Of a stretch of DNA of 10,806 nucleotides, positions 1-5,102 are shown piece by piece. Below the pieces are notes generated by a model. The model had not been told where the DNA came from, made no database searches, and saw nothing but the letters and a program-made list of their open reading frames with translations. Source of the DNA: Deltaproteobacteria bacterium (lineage in GTDB: Bacteria > Desulfobacterota > Desulfobaccia > Desulfobaccales > 0-14-0-80-60-11). Numbering within the stretch: position 1 is the stretch's first letter; each line of letters begins with the position of its first letter. Location of the stretch: contig JAFDHU010000091.1 in the NCBI GenBank assembly GCA_019308625.1, positions 1 to 10,806 on the forward strand, read 5' to 3'. A program made the position numbers and the translations under genes.

Positions 1-76
1 TGATCAGCACTTCGGCCTGCCTCCGGGAGGCCACCCCGCAGCGGGACAGGAATTTTTGCAGGCGCTCCAGAGTCAT
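1..76 (-). CDS. rluB: RluB/RsuA-family pseudouridine synthase, N-terminal fragment (cut by window edge)
   Basis: Only the first 25 codons are in the window; the gene continues past the left edge. The minus strand from the ATG at 76 encodes MTLERLQKFLSRCGVASRRQ and then AEVLI. This is the start of the S4 RNA-binding domain of the RluB/RluE/RsuA family, whose usual opening is (M)ERLQK-LARAGVASRR-AE-LI. These enzymes isomerise one uridine in 23S or 16S rRNA during ribosome assembly. RluB (23S U2605) is the commonest member opening this way, but the catalytic domain is not visible, so the exact target is inferred. The gene lies 107 nt downstream of trpS on the same strand and may be in the same operon. 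The SD is weak: a GAGA at about -12. Confidence 0.8.
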   Translation of the reverse strand, partial: MTLERLQKFLSRCGVASRRQAEVLI

Positions 77-112
77 GGATATTATCTCGGGGTCATGCCA
101 TAGGTTTTGGGA

Positions 113-146
113 GAGGGGGCCAGGGGTCGCAGCCCCCTGCCCCCTC
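113..146 (-). terminator. GC-rich hairpin after trpS
   Basis: Bases 113-120 (GAGGGGGC) pair with 139-146 (GCCCCCTC), and 122-126 pair with 134-138, with C121 bulged and a 7-base loop. The hairpin starts 38 nt beyond the trpS stop. No T-tract follows on the minus strand (the next bases are TCTCCCAAAACC), so it is not a canonical intrinsic terminator. It could be a pause or 3'-end stabilising element, or part of a dispersed intergenic repeat. Confidence 0.45.
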
Positions 147-170
147 CCCCAAGCCCCCACCCCCAACCCC
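133..170 (-). other. Six consecutive G-tracts (potential G-quadruplex), trpS-rluB intergenic
   Basis: On the minus strand, which is the sense strand for trpS and rluB, positions 170 to 133 hold six runs of four or five G. They are separated by loops of 2, 1, 3, 1 and 2 bases. This far exceeds the usual four-run, 1-7-base-loop G-quadruplex pattern. The last runs are also the G-rich arm of the hairpin at 113-146, so the two structures would be mutually exclusive. The motif is seen directly; folding and function are inferred. Confidence 0.6.
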
Positions 171-183
171 TTACGGCGACAGA

Positions 184-1200
184 CTAGGCCCAGAGCTGAA
201 ACTCCAGCTTGAAACCGATGGCCTCCCGCACCTCGCGCATGGTGCGCCGGGCCATCTCCCGGGCCCGCCGGTTGCCCTCCAGCAGCACCTCCCGGACCGC
301 CTCCGGGTGCTCCTCGTAGTAGCGCCGCTTCTCATAAATGGGGGCCAAGTTGGCCACCAGAGCCTCGGCCAACAGGTTCTTGCAGTCCACGCACCCCAGC
401 TCTGCACTACGGCAGGCGGTGACGATTTCCTCTATCTTTTCCGCCGGCAGGTTGAGGCGGTGGAAGGGGAAGGCCAGACAACGGTCCGGCTCCCCCGGGT
501 CCCGGCGGTAGGGGCGGCCCACGTCGGTCACCATCTGGCGCACCTTCTGGGTCACCACCTCCGGCGGATCGCTCAGGTATATGCAGTTGTTGTAGCTCTT
601 GCTCATCTTGCGGCCGTCAATGCCGGTGAGCTTGGGCACCTCCGCCAGCAGGGCCTCCGGCTCCGGAAAGATGGGCCGGTACAGGTGATTGAAGCGCCGG
701 GCGATTTCCCGGGTCATCTCCACATGGGGCACCTGGTCCACCCCCACCGGCACCCCGTGGGCCTTGTACATGAGAATGTCCGCGGCCTGAAGCACCGGGT
801 AGCCCAGAAACCCGTAGGTGGCCAGCTCCTTGTGGGCCAACTCCCGCATCTGGTCCTTGTAGGTGGGATTGCGCTCCAACCAGGGCACCGGAGTGAACAT
901 GCCGAAAATCAGGAAGAGTTCGGTGTGCTCCGGGATGGCCGACTGCACGAACAGGGTGCTGCGCTCCGGGTCCAGACCCGCGGCCAGCCAGTCCATGGCC
1001 ATCTCCATGACATAGCCCCCCAGGGGACCAGGGTCGTCGTATTCAGTGGTCAGGGCGTGCCAGTCGGCTACAAAGTAAAAGCACTCGTACTCCTCCTGGA
1101 GCCTGAGCCAGTTTTGCAGGGCGCCATAGTAGTTGCCCAAATGCAGCTTGCCTGTGGGCCGCATGCCACTCAGGATGCGGCGTTTCGTTCCCTCCGTCAT
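184..1200 (-). CDS. trpS: Tryptophanyl-tRNA synthetase
   Basis: Cytoplasmic class Ic synthetase that charges tRNA-Trp with tryptophan using ATP. The 338-residue product has the family's usual length. The HIGH-like motif is at residues 16-23 (TGKLHLGN), and the KMSKS loop is intact at 198-202 (GRKMSKSYNN). The internal LATYGFLGYPVLQAADILMYKA stretch and the NPTYKDQ segment are typical of bacterial TrpS. I chose the ATG at 1200 because a GAGGG lies 10 nt upstream and the protein then opens MTEGTKRRILSGMRPTGKLH, like its homologues. An in-frame ATG at 1233 would add 11 residues (MATGLFEGLGN) with no SD and little family support. The gene lies 57 nt downstream of the P-loop kinase gene and upstream of rluB, all on the same strand. 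No T-box or trp leader is visible upstream. Confidence 0.97.
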   Translation of the reverse strand: MTEGTKRRILSGMRPTGKLHLGNYYGALQNWLRLQEEYECFYFVADWHALTTEYDDPGPLGGYVMEMAMDWLAAGLDPERSTLFVQSAIPEHTELFLIFGMFTPVPWLERNPTYKDQMRELAHKELATYGFLGYPVLQAADILMYKAHGVPVGVDQVPHVEMTREIARRFNHLYRPIFPEPEALLAEVPKLTGIDGRKMSKSYNNCIYLSDPPEVVTQKVRQMVTDVGRPYRRDPGEPDRCLAFPFHRLNLPAEKIEEIVTACRSAELGCVDCKNLLAEALVANLAPIYEKRRYYEEHPEAVREVLLEGNRRAREMARRTMREVREAIGFKLEFQLWA

Positions 1201-1257
1201 GTTGCCAAGTCCCTCAAACAAGCCTGTTGCCATAAGCAGGCGCTTTTCCGGAAAATT

Positions 1258-1818
1258 TTATCCTAGTTCCCTCAAAAAAGCCTCTGCTGCCGCCAGAACT
1301 TCGGGCCAATCCTGGCCGGTGTCCAGACGCAGCCGGGGTTCATCCGCCGCGGTCAAAGGGTCGTAGTCCTGCTCCTGGAGGTCCAGGAGCTCCAGCCTGC
1401 CGTCGGAAATGGAGCGGCCGGCCGCGGTGCGCCTGGTCAGGCGCTGGCGCACCAGCTCCCTGGGACAGTCGCAGTAGATAAACGCCACCCGGGCTCCCCA
1501 TTTCCGGGCGGCCTCCCGTACCTTCTGCCGCTCCGCGGCCCGCTTGTAGGAGCCGTCCAGGATGACGCCCGGGGCCTTTTCCAGGTGCTGGCGGGCCTGC
1601 CGCAGCATCTCGGCGTAGGTCCGGCGGGAGAAGGATTCCCGGTAGATGCCCTGGCCGAACTCCTCCACCACCGGGAGGGTGGGCTCCAGGCCGGCCAGGG
1701 TCTTGCGCACCGCGTCGCTGTGAATCACCGGCCAGCCCAGGCGCTCCCCCAGGGCCCGGGCCAGAGTGGTCTTGCCGGTGCCCATGAGGCCGAAGATCAC
1801 CACTATCAGGCCAGCCAC
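1258..1818 (-). CDS. P-loop (AAA-type) predicted kinase, COG0645-like
   Basis: A 186-residue P-loop NTPase of the small-kinase type. The Walker A motif is at residues 10-17 (GLMGTGKT), after a hydrophobic beta strand. It is followed by a HSDAVRK segment (33-39), as in gluconate-kinase/COG0645-like proteins, and then VILDGSY and IYCDCP strands. An Arg-rich lid-like region (RQRLTRRT) follows. The substrate is unknown. The start is GTG at 1818, with GAGGG 6 nt upstream inside the preceding gene, so translation should be coupled to that gene, which it overlaps by 13 nt in another frame. In many relatives this domain is the C-terminal half of one protein whose N-terminal half is the APH-like kinase encoded just upstream, so the two products probably act together. 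Confidence 0.85.
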   Translation of the reverse strand: MAGLIVVIFGLMGTGKTTLARALGERLGWPVIHSDAVRKTLAGLEPTLPVVEEFGQGIYRESFSRRTYAEMLRQARQHLEKAPGVILDGSYKRAAERQKVREAARKWGARVAFIYCDCPRELVRQRLTRRTAAGRSISDGRLELLDLQEQDYDPLTAADEPRLRLDTGQDWPEVLAAAEAFLRELG

Positions 1819-2819
1819 CGGGCACCCTCAGCGGCGTACTCCCCGGCCAGCCTGAAATAAGCCCGGGCCAGCCGGCGGGCCTCCTCCCGGGCGGCCCGGG
1901 GCAGCTCCGGCTCCGTGGCGGCCACCGCGTTGATTTTCCCCCGGACGCAGGCCCGGTAGCACTTGTAAAAATCCACCACTGTCAGCAGCTCAAGATCCCG
2001 GGAGGCGGCGGCGAAGCGCTCCACAAAATAGCGGCTCAGGTCCCGGAACCCGTGGAAGTCCAGGTCCATGGCCAGAAAATCAATGTCCGCCGCCACATCA
2101 CCATAGCGGAAACGGGGATTAAATTCAATGCAGTCAAAGATATAAACCCCGTCGGCCAGGCAGATGTTTTTCATGTGCAGGTCGCCGTGGCAGTCCCGGA
2201 TGCGGCCCTCCTTAATACGCCGCCGGAACAGCTCCCGGTGCCGGGCCAGGAAATCCCGGGCAAAAGTCCGGATTTCCTCAAACAGCTCCCGGCTCAGCAG
2301 CCGCCCCACGCATTTGGCAATGCGGCTGAAGTTCTCTTCGTGATTGTAGGCGATCATCCTGGGGCTGCCGAAGCGGTTTATCCGGGGGCCGGTGGCCGCC
2401 TGCCGGTAGAAGGGCACCAGCCGGTCAATAATCCGGTCCATGATGTCCCGGCTCAGGCCCTCCCGGTCCGCCACTTCGTCCATCATCCGCTCCTGGGGCA
2501 GCCGCACCATGCGCAGCACATAATCCAGGGGGCGCCCGCCTCCGCCCACCTTCACCCCGCCGCCACGGACACAGACCGGCAGCACCGCCAGGTAAATCTC
2601 CGGGCACAGCCGCCGGTTCAGGGCCAGCTCCTGCTTGAGATAGTAGTGCCGCCGGCGCAGGGTGGTAAAGTTCAGAAAGCCCAGGTCAACGGGCTTCTTG
2701 AGCTTATAGGCGTGGCTAGCCGTGAGGAATACCCAGGAGATGTGGGTCTGGACCAGCTCCACCGTGTCGGTGGGCTCCGGGTAGGCCGCCGGGTCCAGGA
2801 GCGCCTCCACCAAGTTCAT
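1806..2819 (-). CDS. Aminoglycoside-phosphotransferase-fold kinase-like protein, COG2187-like
   Basis: A 337-residue protein with the choline/aminoglycoside kinase fold. With numbering from the ATG at 2819, the catalytic loop is HGDLHMKN at 211-218, with the likely catalytic Asp at 213. The metal-binding segment is FDCIEF at 228-233, and RYGDVAADIDFLAMDLD follows. The N-terminal part carries HAYKLKKPVDLGFLNF, the usual ATP-lobe Lys strand of COG2187. True aminoglycoside resistance is unlikely: this chromosomal family is annotated 'aminoglycoside phosphotransferase' only by fold, and its substrate is unknown. The ATG at 2819 starts MNLVEALLDP, which fits the family. A longer frame from a TTG at 2855 would overlap the promoter. 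It is the first gene of a leftward unit with the P-loop kinase and trpS. Relatives are often fused to the P-loop kinase; here a TGA separates them. Confidence 0.88.
   Translation of the reverse strand: MNLVEALLDPAAYPEPTDTVELVQTHISWVFLTASHAYKLKKPVDLGFLNFTTLRRRHYYLKQELALNRRLCPEIYLAVLPVCVRGGGVKVGGGGRPLDYVLRMVRLPQERMMDEVADREGLSRDIMDRIIDRLVPFYRQAATGPRINRFGSPRMIAYNHEENFSRIAKCVGRLLSRELFEEIRTFARDFLARHRELFRRRIKEGRIRDCHGDLHMKNICLADGVYIFDCIEFNPRFRYGDVAADIDFLAMDLDFHGFRDLSRYFVERFAAASRDLELLTVVDFYKCYRACVRGKINAVAATEPELPRAAREEARRLARAYFRLAGEYAAEGARWLA
1825..1829 (-). promoter_or_regulatory. Ribosome binding site deciding the GTG start of the P-loop kinase
   Basis: The minus strand reads GAGGG, six bases (TGCCCG), then GTG at 1818. 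It lies within the last codons of the upstream APH-like gene. The spacing is close to ideal and supports the GTG start and translational coupling. Confidence 0.6.
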
Positions 2820-2825
2820 CAATAA

Positions 2826-2855
2826 ATTATATAAGAAAATCACCCCAGAGGCCAA
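2826..2855 (-). promoter_or_regulatory. Candidate sigma-70-type promoter giving a leaderless mRNA for the kinase-trpS unit
   Basis: The minus strand has a perfect TATAAT at 2831-2826 and a -35-like TTGGCC (4 of 6 matches) at 2855-2850, with an 18-bp spacer. Six bases separate the -10 from the A of the ATG at 2819, which places +1 on the start codon. No Shine-Dalgarno precedes this ATG, which agrees with leaderless translation. Confidence 0.5.
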
Positions 2856-2893
2856 AGACGGCGCCCCTTCCTGGTCTTTTCCGATGCGGGCGT

Positions 2894-2899
2894 TATAAT
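2894..2899 (+). promoter_or_regulatory. Candidate -10 box for the MFS gene
   Basis: A perfect TATAAT lies in the divergent region about 90 nt upstream of the proposed MFS start. The hexamers 16-18 bp upstream match TTGACA poorly, so this is only a candidate. A GGGGAGG at about 2925-2931 could serve as a ribosome site, but I see no in-frame start codon suitably placed after it. Confidence 0.3.
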
Positions 2900-2989
2900 G
2901 ATACCGCCGTCCCCGCGGTGTGGCGGGGAGGCAAGTCGTCGGCCTTCCCCACTCCTTGGGCTGCGGCCAGCCAAACCCCGGTTGACCAT

Positions 2990-4204
2990 ATGGATAGGCG
3001 TTGTTCTCCTGCTCCCGAACCCGCCCGCTCCCCGGCCCTGCCCCTGCTCATCTGCTGCCTGGTGGCCCTGGCCAGCTACATTTCCTCCTACATGCGCATT
3101 CCCGTGGTGCCCCTGTTTGCCCGGGAGCTGGGGGCCGGCACCGTAATGGTGGGGTTCATCAATTCGGCCTTTCTCCTCATGGCCGGCCTCTTTTCCTTTC
3201 CCCTGGGGCTGGTTTCTGACCGCCTGGGCCGCAAACCCCTGGTGCTGGCAGGGCTGGCCGCCTCAGCCCTCACCGCTGGTCTCCTGGCGCTAAGCTCCGC
3301 CCCCGGGCAGCTTCTGGCCATTTACCTGCTTTTCGGCCTGGCCCTGGCGGCCATCGGCCCCACCCTGATGGCCGCGGTGGCCGATATTTCGCCCCCCACG
3401 CACCTGGGGCGCTCCTACGGCTGGTTCACCACCGCCATTTACACCGGCATGAGCCTGGGCCCGGCCCTGGGCGGCTGGCTGGCCCAATCCCTGGGCTTCC
3501 GTTCTATGTTTCTGATTTCCGCAGCATTTTTGCTTCTCACCCTGGGCCTGGCCGCCAGGTATCTGCCCGGCCAAGCCGCGGCCGGGGCCAAAACCCCAAT
3601 CCTGCCGTGGCCCCAGGCCCTCCGGGAACTAAAGGGCAACCGTCACCTCCTGGGCTGCTGGCTGGCCACCCTGGGAGGCTGCTTCGGCTTAGGGATGTTC
3701 ATCACCTTCGCCCCCCTGCACGCCCGGAATCAGGGCCTCACCGTAGCCCAAATCGGACTGGTGTTCGCGGTGCAGGGGGCGGTCAACGCCCTGTCCCGCA
3801 TCCCTCTGGGGCGGCTGAGCGACGCCTTGGCCCAGCGCTGGCGCCAGGGAGTGGCGGGCCTTCTGCTGGTGGGAGCCTCCCTGGCGGCCCTGGGCCTCTC
3901 CCACAGCCTGCTCCATTTCCTGGCCGCCGCCGCCGGGCTGGGCGTCTCCATGGGCCTGGCCTTCACGGCCATCGGCGCGCTGGTGGCCGAAGTGGTGCCC
4001 CCGGCCCTCCGGGGCCTGGCCATGGGAGGCTACAACACCGCCATTTATCTGGGGATGATGGCCAGCTCCGCGGCTATGGGGGGAGTCATCCAGCATCTGG
4101 GCTTTGCTGGCAGCTATCAGTTGACCGGCGTCTTTCTCCTGGTCACCGCGGGCTGGTTTTATGTTCTGATCCGGGGATTTTCCCCCGACCGTCCCCGGGC
4201 CTGA
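2990..4204 (+). CDS. Major facilitator superfamily transporter (12-TM, probable drug/proton antiporter type)
   Basis: Inner-membrane secondary transporter of 404 residues from the ATG at 2990, the usual MFS length. Hydrophobic helices run from LPLLICCLVALASY to a last helix VFLLVTAGWFYVLI just before the C-terminus, so the 3' end is clearly coding. The loop 2-3 signature (motif A) is GLVSDRLGRKP, and the second half repeats it as GRLSDALAQRWR. Motif C, GMSLGPALGGW, in helix 5 is typical of antiporters and efflux pumps. The substrate cannot be read from sequence. The start is uncertain: the frame is open from a GTG at 2918, but the upstream residues (Ser/Pro/Ala-rich) look non-coding and neither start has a good SD. 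It diverges from the kinase operon and converges on the LigD-type gene, whose open frame overlaps its last 516 nt on the opposite strand. Confidence 0.88.
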   Translation: MDRRCSPAPEPARSPALPLLICCLVALASYISSYMRIPVVPLFARELGAGTVMVGFINSAFLLMAGLFSFPLGLVSDRLGRKPLVLAGLAASALTAGLLALSSAPGQLLAIYLLFGLALAAIGPTLMAAVADISPPTHLGRSYGWFTTAIYTGMSLGPALGGWLAQSLGFRSMFLISAAFLLLTLGLAARYLPGQAAAGAKTPILPWPQALRELKGNRHLLGCWLATLGGCFGLGMFITFAPLHARNQGLTVAQIGLVFAVQGAVNALSRIPLGRLSDALAQRWRQGVAGLLLVGASLAALGLSHSLLHFLAAAAGLGVSMGLAFTAIGALVAEVVPPALRGLAMGGYNTAIYLGMMASSAAMGGVIQHLGFAGSYQLTGVFLLVTAGWFYVLIRGFSPDRPRA

Positions 4205-4732
4205 GGCCGGAACCTCAGCCGCAGCCGCCTCATCCTCTGTCTTCACCAGCAGCCAGGCTTCATCCTTGCCCTTTTTGAACCTGGTCAGGGCATAGCCGCC
4301 TTTGAGCTTCTTCCCCTCCAGCCACACCTTCAGGTGGCCGTGGGCCACGGCCTCCGGCATAGGAACCGGACGTCCCTTTTTTTCCGTGAGGTTCCGGTAA
4401 GTGCCGTAATCCCAGACCATTACGGTGCCGGCGCCATATTCGCCTTCGGGAATGACCCCCTCAAACTCAGCATAATCCATGGGATGGTCCTCGGTGGGCA
4501 CGGCCAGGCGCTTCTCCCGGGGATCGGTGGACGGGCCCTTGGGCACAGCCCAGGACTTCAGCACGCCTTCCACCTCCAGGCGGAAATCATAGTGCAGGGT
4601 CCGGGCCGCGTGCTTCTGGATGACAAAGATGGGCTCCCGGGCAGAAGGCTTGCGCGCCTCCCCCCGTGGCTCCGGCGTCTGCCGGAAATCGCGCTTTTCC
4701 ACATACTTCTTGAGATGGTCCTCAGTAGTCAT
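3689..4732 (-). CDS. Stand-alone LigD-type 3'-phosphoesterase domain protein with doubtful C-terminal tail
   Basis: Residues 1 to about 165 (from the ATG at 4732) are a complete DNA ligase D 3'-phosphoesterase (PE) domain, which trims 3'-phosphate or 3'-ribonucleotide ends during DNA repair. The conserved FVIQKHAARTLHYDFRLE segment supplies H41, H47, D49 and R51, and TEDHP supplies H83. These match the metal and catalytic residues known in Pseudomonas LigD. EFEGVIPEGEYGAGTV and WLLVKTEDE follow, as in the family. No polymerase or ligase domain and no ku gene are in view. The ATG at 4732 fits homologues (MTTEDHLKKY); an ATG at 4747 overlaps a -10-like TATGAT. After the domain the frame stays open to 3689, antisense to the MFS 3' end. 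That tail (about 171 residues) is rich in Gln, Gly, His and Ala, as expected for an antisense shadow. It is either overprinted or follows a lost stop or frameshift. The domain call is firm and the tail is not. Confidence 0.8.
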   Translation of the reverse strand: MTTEDHLKKYVEKRDFRQTPEPRGEARKPSAREPIFVIQKHAARTLHYDFRLEVEGVLKSWAVPKGPSTDPREKRLAVPTEDHPMDYAEFEGVIPEGEYGAGTVMVWDYGTYRNLTEKKGRPVPMPEAVAHGHLKVWLEGKKLKGGYALTRFKKGKDEAWLLVKTEDEAAAAEVPASGPGTVGGKSPDQNIKPARGDQEKDAGQLIAASKAQMLDDSPHSRGAGHHPQINGGVVASHGQAPEGRGHHFGHQRADGREGQAHGDAQPGGGGQEMEQAVGEAQGRQGGSHQQKARHSLAPALGQGVAQPPQRDAGQGVDRPLHREHQSDLGYGEALIPGVQGGEGDEHP

Positions 4733-4742
4733 GCTAAAGCCT

Positions 4743-4748
4743 ATCATA
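4743..4748 (-). promoter_or_regulatory. Candidate -10 box for the LigD-type gene
   Basis: The minus strand reads TATGAT (5 of 6 matches to TATAAT), ten bases before the ATG at 4732. A weak -35-like TTTCCG lies 16 bp upstream. If used, the transcript would start within a few bases of 4736, leaving the alternative ATG at 4747 untranscribed. Confidence 0.25.
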
Positions 4749-4791
4749 AACGGGGATTTTCGGCCGGAAACCGGGTTTTGATTGCACCTTT

Positions 4792-5034
4792 ATGACCAAG
4801 AAAGGCTGTTCGTTCAACGGCGGCAAATGCCGGCCCATCGTGGAAGCCTGCGAAGGTTGCGAACGGATTCTGGACAACGGCAACGGGCGCTACTGCCGGG
4901 CCTATCCTGATCCGGCGGCCAAGTGGCGCCGGGGCACCTGCAACCTGGCCACCCACGTGAAGAACGGCCGGGGCCGCTCCGAGGCCAACCGCATCAATCC
5001 TTTGAAGGCCGCCAAGCGGTCGGCGCGCCGCTAA
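4792..5034 (+). CDS. PxxKW-type cysteine-rich small protein
   Basis: An 80-residue basic protein with six cysteines (C6, C13, C20, C23, C35, C50) and H55, including a CEGC pair. The motif PDPAAKW at 39-45 matches the PxxKW signature of a small Cys-rich family that I recall from Desulfobacterota genomes. The spacing suggests metal binding (zinc or Fe-S), but no function is established. The C-terminal tail (NPLKAAKRSARR) is Lys/Arg-rich. The only ATG is at 4792 and has no SD. The frame is open back to a TAA at 4747-4749, and the codons just upstream read FDCTF, giving CTFMTKKGC. As I recall, homologues have a C-x-F-M-x-K-x-G-C block inside the protein, so translation may begin further upstream at a non-standard codon. 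The gene diverges from the LigD-type gene and converges on aspC. Confidence 0.8.
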   Translation: MTKKGCSFNGGKCRPIVEACEGCERILDNGNGRYCRAYPDPAAKWRRGTCNLATHVKNGRGRSEANRINPLKAAKRSARR

Positions 5035-5049
5035 TCCCGGTTGGACGGG

Positions 5050-5086
5050 CAGCGCGGCCGCCACTCCTTTAAGGCTGGCCGCGCTG
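5050..5086. terminator. Hairpin between convergent PxxKW gene and aspartate aminotransferase
   Basis: A perfect 10-bp inverted repeat, CAGCGCGGCC (5050-5059) and GGCCGCGCTG (5077-5086), can extend inward by GCC/GGC around a one-base bulge. It sits between two converging stop codons (5034 and 5105), so it may serve both strands. No clear T-tract follows on either side. Confidence 0.45.
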
Positions 5087-5102
5087 ACCGATTATCCTGC
5101 CT

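Noticed and set aside
1201..1257. trp-type attenuator or T-box upstream of trpS
   Set aside because: The 57-nt gap is too short, and shows only a weak GCCTG/CAGGC pairing and no run of Trp codons.
307..1266. Long plus-strand open frame (319 codons) opposite trpS
   Set aside because: Fully antisense to an unmistakable trpS. Its Gln/His/Gly/Val-rich composition is typical of an antisense shadow in GC-rich DNA, with no recognisable domain.
1806..2819. Aminoglycoside resistance gene
   Set aside because: The HGDLHMKN motif shows the kinase fold, but this COG2187-like chromosomal family is not known for drug resistance, and the context is housekeeping.
2052..2825. Plus-strand open frame of 257 codons opposite the APH-like gene
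   Set aside because: Antisense to a gene with intact catalytic motifs; low-complexity composition and no domain.
4750..5034. Toxin or antitoxin reading of the small Cys-rich basic protein
   Set aside because: The PxxKW and CEGC pattern fits a known small Cys-rich family, and no partner gene overlaps or adjoins it on its strand.
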